Part shown: piece by piece, positions 1 through 7,651 of the stretch
Layout: the number at the start of each line of letters is the position of its first letter
How positions within the stretch are numbered: the first letter of the stretch is position 1
Assembly (NCBI GenBank): GCA_003512525.1
Contig: DOQG01000010.1
Coordinates: forward strand, 1 to 12,529
Direction of reading: 5' to 3'
Length of the DNA: 12,529 bases
DNA from: Oscillospiraceae bacterium
GTDB taxonomy: Bacteria > Bacillota > Clostridia > Oscillospirales > Ruminococcaceae
Made by a program: the position numbers and the translations under genes
The notes under the pieces: generated by a model
What the model saw: only the letters and a program-made list of their open reading frames with translations
Told to the model about the DNA's origin: nothing
Database searches by the model: none

Positions 1-165
1 TCCCTTTGGTTCTCTCCCTCGATAATAGCAGCAACGTTATTGCACAGAATAGCGAACCCGAGAAGTGCTATCCCGCAAAAGGCAGTATCGGTAGCCTGCT
101 ATCAATGTTAATTACTAAAACGGTATAATAAAAATGCACTAAAAAACAAATTTTCTTAACATACC
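1..165 (-). other. Left edge: possible start-less coding remnant with a hydrophobic segment
   Basis: No gene with a start codon and ribosome site is seen here. On the minus strand the frame from about 102 to 2 is open and reads a short hydrophobic stretch (FCGIALLGFAILCNNVAAII) followed by EGENQR, running off the edge. It opens just after a stop codon and has no ATG, GTG or TTG at its beginning. It could be the remnant of a membrane protein start, or chance. Two plus-strand frames are also open over part of the stretch. Positions 110-165 are AT-rich and show nothing. Confidence 0.2.
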
Positions 166-166
166 A

Positions 167-210
167 AAAAGTGAGCCGAGCGCACTATTTTTGCGCTTCG
201 ACTCACTTTT
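167..210 (-). terminator. Rho-independent terminator of the dehydrogenase gene
   Basis: Read on the minus strand, a long stem (arms 192-210 and 167-184, one mismatch and one bulge, 7-nt loop) ends in a run of T, about 40 bases after the stop codon at 251. The arms are also A/T rich at the base, so it could work in both directions. Confidence 0.75.
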
Positions 211-250
211 CCTTTTTCGGGTTTTGCCACAACCCCTTATTAACATATTA

Positions 251-1456
251 TCATTCAACCAGCTCAGGGTCAAATGTTTCGTTCCACGGAAGCCCCCACT
301 TATTGAGTGCGTCCATAAACGGATCGGGATCAAATTCCTCAATGTTGTAAACGCCGGGTTTCTTCCACTTGCCTGTCATTACCATCATTGCACCTATCAT
401 AGCGGGAACGCCGGTCGTGTAGCTGATAGCCTGCGAGCCGACCTCCTTGTAGCATTCCTGGTGATCACAGCAGTTGTAGACCTTGTAGTGCACTTCCTTG
501 CCGTCCTTCTTACCTATGCAGATACAGCCGATATTTGTCTTTCCGATTGTTCTCGGACCGAGTGATGCTGGGTCGGGTAAAACTGCCTTCAAGAACTGTA
601 ACGGTACTATCTCCTTGCCCTCGAACATAATAGGCTTTATCGATGTCATACCGACATTTTCAAGGCACTTAAGATGAGTAAGATAGCTCTGACCGAACGT
701 CATAAAGAAACGGATACGCTTGATACCCTTGATGTTGAGCGCAAGTGATTCAAGCTCCTCGTGGTGCAGAAGGTACATATCCTTCTTGCCGACCTGCTCA
801 AAATTGTACTCTCTCTTTATCTCCATAGGTTCGGTTTCTACCCACTTGCCGTCCTCGATATAACTGCCCTTTGCAGATACCTCACGGATATTTATCTCGG
901 GGTTGAAGTTAGTAGCGAACGGATAACCGTGATCGCCGCCGTTGCAGTCGAGGATATCGATGTAGTTTATCTCATCGAAGTAATGCTTCTGTGCATATGC
1001 GCAGAACACGCCCGTTACACCGGGGTCAAATCCGCTTCCGAGAAGCGCTGTGATGCCCGCCTTTTCAAACTTTTCCCTATACGCCCACTGATACTTGTAT
1101 TCAAACTTGGCTGTATCGGGGTGCTCGTAGTTTGCCGTATCGACATAGTCTGTCTTTGTTTCAAGACAAGCGTCCATTATTGTAAGATCCTGATAAGGAA
1201 GCGCAACATTTATTACAATATCGGGCTTTTCCTTGTTTATAAGTGTAACAAGTTCGGGAACATTGTCTGCGTCAACCTGTGCAGTTGTTACCTTTGTCTT
1301 TGTTCCCTTTTCCTCGACCTGCTTTTTCAGCGCGTCGCACTTTGACTTTGTACGGCTCGCAATGCAGATCTCGGTAAATACATCGCTGTTCTGACAGCAC
1401 TTATGAACTACTACTCCGGCAACGCCGCCGGCTCCTATTATCAATGCTTTTCCCAT
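251..1456 (-). CDS. Carboxynorspermidine synthase-type dehydrogenase (saccharopine dehydrogenase family)
   Basis: The 401-residue protein begins with a Rossmann nucleotide-binding motif (GAGGVAG, residues 8-14) and continues as the LYS1-like family that includes bacterial carboxynorspermidine dehydrogenase. That enzyme reductively condenses aspartate beta-semialdehyde with a diamine in the alternative spermidine pathway. Features typical of this branch are VFTEICIASRT after the first strand, YREKFEKAGI (126-135), GSGFDPG (140-146), GGDHGYPFATNF and QAISYTTGVPA (342-352). The length is normal for the family. The ATG at 1456 is chosen because it has a well-spaced AAGGAAAG site; the in-frame ATG 13 codons upstream has none. 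The usual partner, carboxynorspermidine decarboxylase (nspC), is not in the window, so the polyamine role is inferred from sequence resemblance only. A saccharopine or other opine-type activity remains possible. Confidence 0.85.
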   Translation of the reverse strand: MGKALIIGAGGVAGVVVHKCCQNSDVFTEICIASRTKSKCDALKKQVEEKGTKTKVTTAQVDADNVPELVTLINKEKPDIVINVALPYQDLTIMDACLETKTDYVDTANYEHPDTAKFEYKYQWAYREKFEKAGITALLGSGFDPGVTGVFCAYAQKHYFDEINYIDILDCNGGDHGYPFATNFNPEINIREVSAKGSYIEDGKWVETEPMEIKREYNFEQVGKKDMYLLHHEELESLALNIKGIKRIRFFMTFGQSYLTHLKCLENVGMTSIKPIMFEGKEIVPLQFLKAVLPDPASLGPRTIGKTNIGCICIGKKDGKEVHYKVYNCCDHQECYKEVGSQAISYTTGVPAMIGAMMVMTGKWKKPGVYNIEEFDPDPFMDALNKWGLPWNETFDPELVE

Positions 1457-1512
1457 TTTTCTTTCCTTTCCGCTCTGCCTGAGGGCAGACGTCACATAGT
1501 GGTTACAAATAG

Positions 1513-1541
1513 ATTATACACTATCGTGTGTAAAAAAACAA
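1513..1541 (-). promoter_or_regulatory. Sigma-70 type promoter for the dehydrogenase
   Basis: On the minus strand TTGTTT (1541-1536) and TATAAT (1518-1513) are separated by exactly 17 bases. The expected transcript would contain a small 6-bp hairpin (1474-1489) just before the ribosome site. The promoter overlaps the spacer behind the GH13 gene, for which no convincing terminator is seen, so read-through is also possible. Confidence 0.7.
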
Positions 1542-1549
1542 GCAAATAT

Positions 1550-3430
1550 TTATATACTGCATACAAGCACACCGTAATCAAACGGTGAAAGCTTGATCGT
1601 CTTTTCATCGCTCTCATGAGGCTTTCGCAGGAAACGAGGATTAGTGTATTCGTCCTTCATATAGTCGTCAAGGTTGAACGTTCTGGGATATTTCGACTTA
1701 TTTAAGAATATAACGGCGGCTTCACGGTTGAGCTTGTCAATTCTTGCAAATACGCACTCCTCAGGCGTACAGACGAGAAACTTCATTTCGCCCTGTGCAA
1801 ATGCCTTGCTTGACTTTCTTATCTGCGCGAGCTGCTTTGTGAAATCTATCATATCCAGATTTTCTTTGCCCCACGGATAACAGCGTCTGTTGAACGGGTC
1901 CTTATATCCCTCAAGACCGGCTTCATCGCCGTAATAGATACACGGTACGCCCGGCAGGAAGAATTGCAGTACCATAGCGCACTTAAGAAGTGACAGACCG
2001 TATACATACTGCTCCGGAGAAAGATAGCGCTCAGCCTGCCATTCTCTGTCGTGCCAGCCTACATCCTCGCCTGCAAGTCTTGTCAGTATACGCTCGGTGT
2101 CGTGGGTCGACAGGAAGTTCATCAGCATATCGGCACTGGGCTTAGGGTAATGCTCAAGTATAGTCATTATGCCGTCCTCAAAGCCCTTTGAGTCACCATA
2201 CTTGCAATAGTTTATAATAACCTCTTTGAAAGGATAGTTCATAACGCTGTCAAGCTGACCGCCGATAAGATAACGTCTGCGGACACCGTAGCTCTCCTTG
2301 TTTGAAGCGTCTTCCCACACCTCGCCGTAGATGACCTTATCATTGCCCTTGGCTTTGACTGCTTTATTGAGATTGTCTAAGAACTCATCGGGGAGCTCAT
2401 CGGCAACATCAAGTCGCCAACCCCTTGCGCCTTTGTCTATCCAGCGTTGTAATATGCCGTTTTCACCGCAGATATATGCGGTGTAGTCAGGGTTGTTCTC
2501 GTTTACGTTAGGCAGAGTAGTGATGCCCCACCATGATTCGTACTCAATGGGATAGCGCGAGAAGCAGTACCAGTTTCTGTAGCGACTGTCGGGATTTTTA
2601 TATGCACCCTCATGCTCGCCGTACCTGCCGAACTTGTTGAAATAGATACTGTCTGCACCTGTATGCGAGAATACACCGTCAAGGATAATATCAATGCCGT
2701 ATGTTTTTGCTTCCTTGCAAAGGTGCTCAAAGTCCTCATCGCTGCCGAGCATCGGATCGATGTGCTCATAGCAGGCGGTCGAGTAGCGGTGATTTTCGTG
2801 CGACTCAAAGATCGGATTTAAATATAAGCAGGTAACACCTAAGCTTTTGAGATAGGGGAGTTTGCTTTCGATACCCTTAAGGTCGCCTGCAAAGTAGTCG
2901 TTGTTGCGGATAATGCCTTTGTCGTCCGGGCGGAAGAAAGGCGTATCCTCCCAGTTCTCGTGGATTATTCTGTCAGTCGGAACATTTTCGTGTTTTTCAC
3001 CGCTGCGGCAAAATCTGTCGGGGAATATCTGATACATTATCCCGCCTTTTATCCAGTCGGGAGCCGCCATATCCTTGTCAAAAACAGTAAGCTGGAACAG
3101 CTCGCCGTTGTCCAGAACGCCAAGCCTTGCTCCGCTGCGCTTTACATATCTTCTGTTGCCGTCGATCATCAATGAGAAGTAGTAGTGATGCAGACCGATA
3201 TGCAGAGGGTTGAAGTTGCAGGTAAATACGTTGACATCGGTGGTGCTGTCTGTTATCTCAAGCGGTAGAAAGCGTTCTTTTTCGCCGGGACGAAACATTA
3301 CCAGGGTAGGGTCGGTAACATGCCATTCCTTCGGGAAACGCAGGGAAAAAGTGCTGGGCTGATACTGTCTTATCGCTCCGAACGGGCTTTTATAGTTCGG
3401 GTCAAAGCAGTCAAATATAGGAGTATCCAT
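1550..3430 (-). CDS. GH13 alpha-glucan hydrolase (neopullulanase/cyclomaltodextrinase-like)
   Basis: A 626-residue alpha-amylase-family enzyme. An N-terminal beta-rich domain (about 1-120, like the CBM34 domain of neopullulanases) precedes the catalytic barrel, which opens with WIKGGIMYQIFPDRF (about 126-140). The four GH13 motifs are present: DGVFSH (251-256), GWRLDVADE with nucleophile D341, GEVWED with acid/base E370, and FLSTHD with D444. A short C-terminal beta domain follows. There is no signal peptide, so it should act in the cytoplasm on maltodextrins, cyclodextrins or pullulan fragments. The ATG at 3430 is preferred because AAAGGA lies about 9 bases upstream; the in-frame ATG three codons earlier overlaps that site. 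Same strand as glgP, from which the inserted element separates it. Exact specificity cannot be told from sequence. Confidence 0.93.
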   Translation of the reverse strand: MDTPIFDCFDPNYKSPFGAIRQYQPSTFSLRFPKEWHVTDPTLVMFRPGEKERFLPLEITDSTTDVNVFTCNFNPLHIGLHHYYFSLMIDGNRRYVKRSGARLGVLDNGELFQLTVFDKDMAAPDWIKGGIMYQIFPDRFCRSGEKHENVPTDRIIHENWEDTPFFRPDDKGIIRNNDYFAGDLKGIESKLPYLKSLGVTCLYLNPIFESHENHRYSTACYEHIDPMLGSDEDFEHLCKEAKTYGIDIILDGVFSHTGADSIYFNKFGRYGEHEGAYKNPDSRYRNWYCFSRYPIEYESWWGITTLPNVNENNPDYTAYICGENGILQRWIDKGARGWRLDVADELPDEFLDNLNKAVKAKGNDKVIYGEVWEDASNKESYGVRRRYLIGGQLDSVMNYPFKEVIINYCKYGDSKGFEDGIMTILEHYPKPSADMLMNFLSTHDTERILTRLAGEDVGWHDREWQAERYLSPEQYVYGLSLLKCAMVLQFFLPGVPCIYYGDEAGLEGYKDPFNRRCYPWGKENLDMIDFTKQLAQIRKSSKAFAQGEMKFLVCTPEECVFARIDKLNREAAVIFLNKSKYPRTFNLDDYMKDEYTNPRFLRKPHESDEKTIKLSPFDYGVLVCSI

Positions 3431-3490
3431 TAAATACATTCCTTTCGGATTAAAATCGTGTGGGTCGGGATCGGGTTATATATACCCGAA

Positions 3491-3516
3491 AAAGTCCGTT
3501 GCTCACAACGGACTTT
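3491..3516. repeat. Left copy of 26-bp hairpin direct repeat (split terminator)
   Basis: A perfect hairpin (11-bp arms AAAGTCCGTTG and CAACGGACTTT, loop CTCA), identical over 26 bases to 3691-3716, in the same orientation and exactly 200 bases away. On the minus strand this copy keeps the T-run (GGACTTTTTCGG). A further small hairpin (CGGGT/ACCCG, 3472-3488) lies next to it toward the GH13 gene. Confidence 0.9.
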
Positions 3517-3690
3517 CAGACTGTCGAAAAACCTCTATCGTTGTTAAAATTGGGGTTGAGGGGCGTAGCCCCCAACAGGGACTAGGGGCGGTAGCCCCAG
3601 CAACATAGCCCCTTTCCGGGGGAAAGGGGTTTGGGGATAGGGATAATAAATCAGAAGTTTATTTTAAAAACAGACTTTTTCTACAACCTG
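3517..3690. mobile_element. 174-bp MITE-like non-coding element, complete copy
   Basis: The element lies between two identical 26-bp repeats. Its ends are imperfect inverted repeats: CAGACTGTCGAAAAA at the left and, read on the other strand, CAGGTTGTAGAAAAA at the right (12 of 15 match). Inside are GC-rich hairpins: GGGGCGTAGCCCC (3562-3574), GGGGCGGTAGCCCC nearby, and an arm pair CCCCTTTCC/GGGGAAAGGGG around 3608-3630, followed by an AT-rich tail. No open reading frame is seen, so it would need a transposase from elsewhere. The first 55 bases match 12475-12529 with three differences. The family is not recognised. Confidence 0.8.
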
Positions 3691-3720
3691 AAAGTCCGTT
3701 GCTCACAACGGACTTTTTGC
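3691..3720 (-). terminator. glgP terminator hairpin, right copy of the 26-bp direct repeat
   Basis: Starting about 20 bases after the glgP stop, the 11-bp stem (3691-3716) is preceded on the minus strand by an A-run. Its own T-run is cut to three bases by the inserted element. The intact T-run is now beyond the element, behind the left copy. Rejoining the two flanks gives an uninterrupted bidirectional terminator with a stem of about 13 bp. Confidence 0.75.
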
Positions 3721-3739
3721 TTTATGTCGGGTTTATCGA

Positions 3740-6139
3740 TCAAAATAATTTCCAGATGTCGCGCGCATAGTCTGTAACAGCACGGTCAGCCGAGAATATA
3801 CCTGCGGAAGCGATATTTGTAAGGGACATTTTGTTCCACTGATACTTATCCTTATATGTTTCGCTTGCCTTAGCCTGCATTCCTCTGTAGCTGTCGAAAT
3901 CCGCAAAGCACATATATCTGTCTGCGTGGCGGAGTGAATTTGCAACTTCTTCAAAAGTAGCGCCGTTTATACCCTTGTACATCTTTTCGAGGACGCTCTT
4001 GATAACAGCGTGTGAATTGTAGATGTTCTCAGGGTTGTAGCCTTCAGCCTTAAGCTGATTTACTTCCAGTGTCGACATACCGAATATGAATATGTTGTCA
4101 TTGCCTACCGCTTCGTGTATCTCAACATTCGCACCGTCATAGGTACCCATTGTAAGAGCACCGTTGAGCATAAGCTTCATATTACCTGTACCTGAAGCCT
4201 CTGTACCGGCGAGAGATATCTGCTCAGAGATCTCACTCGCGGGCATAAGTATCTCTGACAGAGTTACCTTGTAGTCTTCAAGGAATATAACAGAGAGCTT
4301 TTCGTTAAGCTTCGGGTTCTTCTTCAGCTCTTCGCCGATGCACCAGATCATCTTGATTATCTGCTTTGCCATATAGTAACCGGGAGCAGCCTTTGATGCG
4401 AATATATAGGTCTTGGGAACGAAGTCCGCATCGGGATTATTGAGCAGATAAAGATAATCTGCGATAATATTCATCGCATTTAACTGCTGACGCTTGTATT
4501 CGTGCAGACGCTTTACCTGAACATCAAAGATACCGTTGCAGTTGAGCTTTGTACCTGTTGTGTTGTATACATACTTTGCAAAAGCCTGCTTGTTAGCGAG
4601 CTTTACAGCGGCTAACTTATCAAGCACTGCCTTGTTGTCCGCAAACTTCTTGAAGTCTGCAAGCTTTGACGCATCCTTCTTGAAACCGTCGCCTATGCAC
4701 TCGGTGAGGAGGTTCGTAAGTCCCTGATTGCTTGCAAGTAACCAACGGCGGTATGCGATACCGTTTGTAACATTCTTGAATGCGTCGGGAGTAACAGTAT
4801 ACTGATCGTGGAATACGCTGTCCTTTATGATCTCCGAGTGGAGCTTTGAAACGCCGTTTACCGAGCTGCTTGCCGCACAGCAGAGATTAGCCATCTTAAC
4901 ACGGTTGTCGCGGATAATGGACATTCTTGTTACCTTTTCGCTGTCGCCGTTGGTAACTTCCATAAGGTGAGCACAATAACGGTTGTTTATCTCAACTATG
5001 ATAGCATAAATTCTGGGGAGTATCCTCTGCATGAGATCAACGTCCCATGTTTCGAGCGCTTCTGCCATAACCGTATGGTTGGTATAGTCAAATGTGTTCT
5101 TGATGATGTTCCATGCCTTATCCCAGTCATATCCGCAGTCATCGAGCAGTATTCTCATAAGCTCGGGGATCGCAAGAGTAGGGTGCGTATCATTTATATG
5201 GATAGCTACCTTTTCGTGAAGGTTTTCAAGCGTACCGTAAACATTCATATGACGCATTACGATATCGCCTACAGATGCGGCACTCATAAAGTACTGTTGA
5301 CGCAGACGCAGAGCCTTACCCTCAAGGTGATTATCGTTGGGGTAAAGTACCTTTGTCAGTGAGTGCGCAATGTTGTTTGCGCCGATAGCCTTTGCGTAGT
5401 CGCCCTGGTTGAACATATTCATATCGAACGACATACTTTCGGCACTCCAAAGACGGAGCTTTGAAACACCTTTGCTGTCATATCCGGATACATACATATC
5501 ATAAGGAACAGCGTTTACCGTTTTGTAGTTGACGTGGCTTATGCTGTGATAATTTTCTTCCCACTTCTCGTGGATCTCACCGTCAAAGTGAACCTCAATA
5601 GCCTGGTCGGGTACAGGAACGAGCCATGCTCTGCCGCCGGGTAACCATTCATCGGGCAGCTCTGTCTGCCAGCCGTCTATGATCCTCTGCTTGAAAATAC
5701 CGTATTCATAAAGAATTGAATATCCTGTTGCGGGAAATGCGCAGGTTGCCAGTCCGTCCAGATAGCAGGCTGCCAGTCTTCCAAGACCGCCGTTGCCAAG
5801 ACCTGCATCAGGCTCTTCTTCATATATATGCTCGATCTTAACATCAAGCTTTTTGAGAGCTTTCGCAACCTCGTCCTGCATACCGAGATTATAGAGGTTT
5901 GTCTTTAATGAACGTCCCATAAGGAATTCCATTGAAAGATAGTAGACCTGCTTTCTTCCCTTTGAATTGCAGTCTGTCATAAACATCGAGCGCTTTTCCT
6001 TGAGATAGTTTACAACTATCTTTGATAAAGCCTTGTAGATCTGAGTGTGCGTTGCCTCTGCGGGAGATACTCTGAAATCATATTCAAGCACCTCCGTCAG
6101 TTTGTGTGTTATCTCATTTTCTGTAAATGGTGAAGTCAT
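3740..6139 (-). CDS. glgP: Glycogen/maltodextrin phosphorylase
   Basis: A complete 799-residue GT35 alpha-glucan phosphorylase, close to the usual family length of about 800. It releases glucose-1-phosphate from the non-reducing ends of glycogen or maltodextrins using inorganic phosphate and pyridoxal phosphate. The PLP-binding lysine is K655 in TEASGTGNMK. Other family blocks are GNGGLGRLAACYLDG (115-129), INDTHPTLAIPELMR (315-329), VKRLHEYKRQ (542-551), ASKAAPGYYMAKQII (581-595) and NGALTMGTYDGANVEI (659-674). The C-terminal region (about 770-799) is intact. The start is supported by AAAGGGA eight bases before the ATG. It has its own promoter. With the cytoplasmic GH13 enzyme downstream it forms a small alpha-glucan catabolic group. 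Confidence 0.97.
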   Translation of the reverse strand: MTSPFTENEITHKLTEVLEYDFRVSPAEATHTQIYKALSKIVVNYLKEKRSMFMTDCNSKGRKQVYYLSMEFLMGRSLKTNLYNLGMQDEVAKALKKLDVKIEHIYEEEPDAGLGNGGLGRLAACYLDGLATCAFPATGYSILYEYGIFKQRIIDGWQTELPDEWLPGGRAWLVPVPDQAIEVHFDGEIHEKWEENYHSISHVNYKTVNAVPYDMYVSGYDSKGVSKLRLWSAESMSFDMNMFNQGDYAKAIGANNIAHSLTKVLYPNDNHLEGKALRLRQQYFMSAASVGDIVMRHMNVYGTLENLHEKVAIHINDTHPTLAIPELMRILLDDCGYDWDKAWNIIKNTFDYTNHTVMAEALETWDVDLMQRILPRIYAIIVEINNRYCAHLMEVTNGDSEKVTRMSIIRDNRVKMANLCCAASSSVNGVSKLHSEIIKDSVFHDQYTVTPDAFKNVTNGIAYRRWLLASNQGLTNLLTECIGDGFKKDASKLADFKKFADNKAVLDKLAAVKLANKQAFAKYVYNTTGTKLNCNGIFDVQVKRLHEYKRQQLNAMNIIADYLYLLNNPDADFVPKTYIFASKAAPGYYMAKQIIKMIWCIGEELKKNPKLNEKLSVIFLEDYKVTLSEILMPASEISEQISLAGTEASGTGNMKLMLNGALTMGTYDGANVEIHEAVGNDNIFIFGMSTLEVNQLKAEGYNPENIYNSHAVIKSVLEKMYKGINGATFEEVANSLRHADRYMCFADFDSYRGMQAKASETYKDKYQWNKMSLTNIASAGIFSADRAVTDYARDIWKLF

Positions 6140-6179
6140 ATTGTTTTCCCTTTCTGTCGTCCGATTTTCTTACAGTCTA

Positions 6180-6208
6180 ATTATACAGCATATGTAGCTT
6201 ATATTCAA
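6180..6208 (-). promoter_or_regulatory. Sigma-70 type promoter for glgP
   Basis: On the minus strand TTGAAT (6208-6203) and a consensus TATAAT (6185-6180) are 17 bases apart, about 40 bases before the glgP start codon. Confidence 0.8.
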
Positions 6209-6238
6209 GGCTGAATAAAATATTTTGTAAATAATAAG

Positions 6239-6282
6239 GTGAAATTGCACTAAATCCGATTGCTGTTTTTATGCAATTTCAC
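6239..6282. repeat. 11-bp perfect inverted repeat upstream of glgP
   Basis: GTGAAATTGCA (6239-6249) and TGCAATTTCAC (6272-6282) are perfectly inverted, 22 bases apart, in the spacer between the RCK operon and the glgP promoter, starting 30 bases upstream of its -35 box. As RNA this would be a weak AT-rich terminator for the RCK operon; as DNA it could be a pair of operator sites. The same 12-13 bases recur at 9752-9765. The rest of the spacer (6283-6346) shows nothing. Confidence 0.55.
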
Positions 6283-6346
6283 AACAATTATTTTCTGATT
6301 AAGGATTTATTTACGCTGAATTGACAAAGATGGCGTTACATACGCG

Positions 6347-7012
6347 TCATGCCTTTATCTTAAACGCCTTTAAAATGTCGTTCTTGTCCTTGATCTTTGA
6401 CAATATCATAAGCTTGTCGCCGACCTCCAGCGTAGTGTGACCGCGTGGGATTATCAGTTCGGTTTCATTTCGGATAATCGAGATGATATTGAGCGTCAGC
6501 GGTATTTCCATTTCCATCAGCGGAACATTCTGCAACGTAAAGCTGTCGTCAAGCACTATCTCAAACACCCCTGCCTTGCCCGCGCTGAGCGGCAGCAGTT
6601 CTTTTATCTTACCGCTGTCTATCTCACGCTCAAGCTGTCCTGTGATGTTGTCGGTGGAGCTTACAACTATATCCACTCCGAGTTTTTTCAGAGCGTCGAC
6701 GTTTTTGGGGTTGTTTACCTTTGCTATTGTCTTCTTTACCTGATACAGCCTTTTCGCAAGCTGGCAGGCAACAAGATTATCCTCATCGCGTCCCGTTACG
6801 GCGATAACGCTGTCTGCGTCGGCAACGCCCGCCTGCTCAAGTACGGATACGCTTGTACCGTCGCCTCTTATAACTGTTATATTGAGGTCGTTTGCAAACT
6901 TCTGGCAAGCTTCCTTTTCTTTTTCAACTACCGATACATCATAGCCTTTTTCCATGAGGACCTTGGTAAGGTAGTAGCCTATCTTACCTCCGCCTATTAT
7001 CAGCGAATGCAT
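6347..7012 (-). CDS. trkA: RCK-domain potassium uptake regulatory subunit (TrkA/KtrA-like), second of pair
   Basis: A 221-residue cytoplasmic protein with one N-terminal RCK/Rossmann domain (about 1-130) and one C-terminal TrkA_C domain (about 140-215). The nucleotide-binding motif is IIGGGKIG (5-12). E30 at the end of the second strand (VSVVEKEKE) fits NAD(H) or adenine-nucleotide ribose binding. GDGTSVSVLEQAGV and VTGRDEDN are typical of the family. Such subunits assemble as a ring under TrkH/KtrB-type potassium channels and gate them in response to nucleotides. No channel gene is in the window. An AGAAAGGA site precedes the ATG, and only 18 bases separate it from the first RCK gene, so they are surely co-transcribed. 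Confidence 0.9.
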   Translation of the reverse strand: MHSLIIGGGKIGYYLTKVLMEKGYDVSVVEKEKEACQKFANDLNITVIRGDGTSVSVLEQAGVADADSVIAVTGRDEDNLVACQLAKRLYQVKKTIAKVNNPKNVDALKKLGVDIVVSSTDNITGQLEREIDSGKIKELLPLSAGKAGVFEIVLDDSFTLQNVPLMEMEIPLTLNIISIIRNETELIIPRGHTTLEVGDKLMILSKIKDKNDILKAFKIKA

Positions 7013-7030
7013 AACTATAGTTCCTTTCTG

Positions 7031-7651
7031 TCAGATAGTCTTTGAGAATATGAGCTTGTCGCCCTCTTTCATGACGACATTGTAGTTATTTACTATCTCC
7101 ATTGTGCTGTCAGCTCTTATTATAGCGTACAGTGTTTCGTTTTCCTCATATTCGATATCCACCGGGGTCATACCGATAAACTCTTTAGGTATCTCCATTG
7201 TGGTGAAACGCACCATATGAGAGCCGAAGCTGACATACTTCTCTTCAAGCATAGGCTTTATGGCAGAGCAGATAGCCTCAACCGTAAGCTTTGTCGGGCA
7301 TACTGTTTCAAGTCCGAAATGTGCGAAGATATCGCCTCTTTCAGGGTCAAGGATACGGCTGACGACCTTCTTTACGCCATACACCTCTTTTGCAAGCTGG
7401 GATACCATTATGTTGGTGTTGTCGTCGTCTGTAACAGCGCACACGACATCACAGCTTTCTATTCCCGCCTTTTTCAGGTTGTCCTGATCTATCGGAACTC
7501 CGCATAAAAGACTGCCCTTGAAATCGGGGTCGAGCATTTTATCTGCTTCTGCCGATGTTCTGGCTATTATAGAAACGTCTATCCCTTCCTCGCCGAGCGT
7601 ATTTGCAAGTCGTGAGCCGACCTTCCCGCAACCGACTACCAGTACGTTCAT
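7031..7651 (-). CDS. RCK-domain potassium uptake regulatory subunit, first of pair, atypical nucleotide pocket
   Basis: A 206-residue paralogue of its neighbour: a Rossmann domain with VVGCGKVG (5-12), VTDDDNTNIMVSQLAKE and a C-terminal RCK_C-like portion (about 140-206) ending in EGDKLIF. The acidic residue normally found at the end of the second strand is replaced: the position reads IIARTS (28-33) with A30-R31 where its partner has E30. The two proteins may therefore differ in ligand and form a mixed ring, which is inference. Its ATG overlaps the stop of the MBL-fold gene (TAATG), and the SD GGAGAGGAG lies inside that gene's last codons, which suggests translational coupling. Confidence 0.85.
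   Translation of the reverse strand: MNVLVVGCGKVGSRLANTLGEEGIDVSIIARTSAEADKMLDPDFKGSLLCGVPIDQDNLKKAGIESCDVVCAVTDDDNTNIMVSQLAKEVYGVKKVVSRILDPERGDIFAHFGLETVCPTKLTVEAICSAIKPMLEEKYVSFGSHMVRFTTMEIPKEFIGMTPVDIEYEENETLYAIIRADSTMEIVNNYNVVMKEGDKLIFSKTI

Noticed and set aside
761..1345. 194-codon plus-strand ORF with hydrophobic stretches
   Set aside because: It is the complement of the dehydrogenase; the hydrophobicity is a by-product of that gene's codons.
1457..1495. Upstream in-frame ATG that would lengthen the dehydrogenase by 13 residues
   Set aside because: The extra residues precede the Rossmann strand, have no ribosome site, and overlap a 5'-leader hairpin; the ATG at 1456 has a proper AAGGAAAG.
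3472..3516. Possible GH13 promoter TTGTGA (18 bases) TATATA on the minus strand, using the hairpin as -35
   Set aside because: Weak hexamers inside structured sequence; no independent support, so not listed as a feature.
3491..3716. CRISPR-like pair of repeats
   Set aside because: Only two copies, 174 bases apart, each a terminator hairpin; the spacing and single interval fit an insertion with target duplication.
6437..7045. 202-codon plus-strand ORF
   Set aside because: It is antisense to the second RCK gene and has no ribosome site or recognisable motif.
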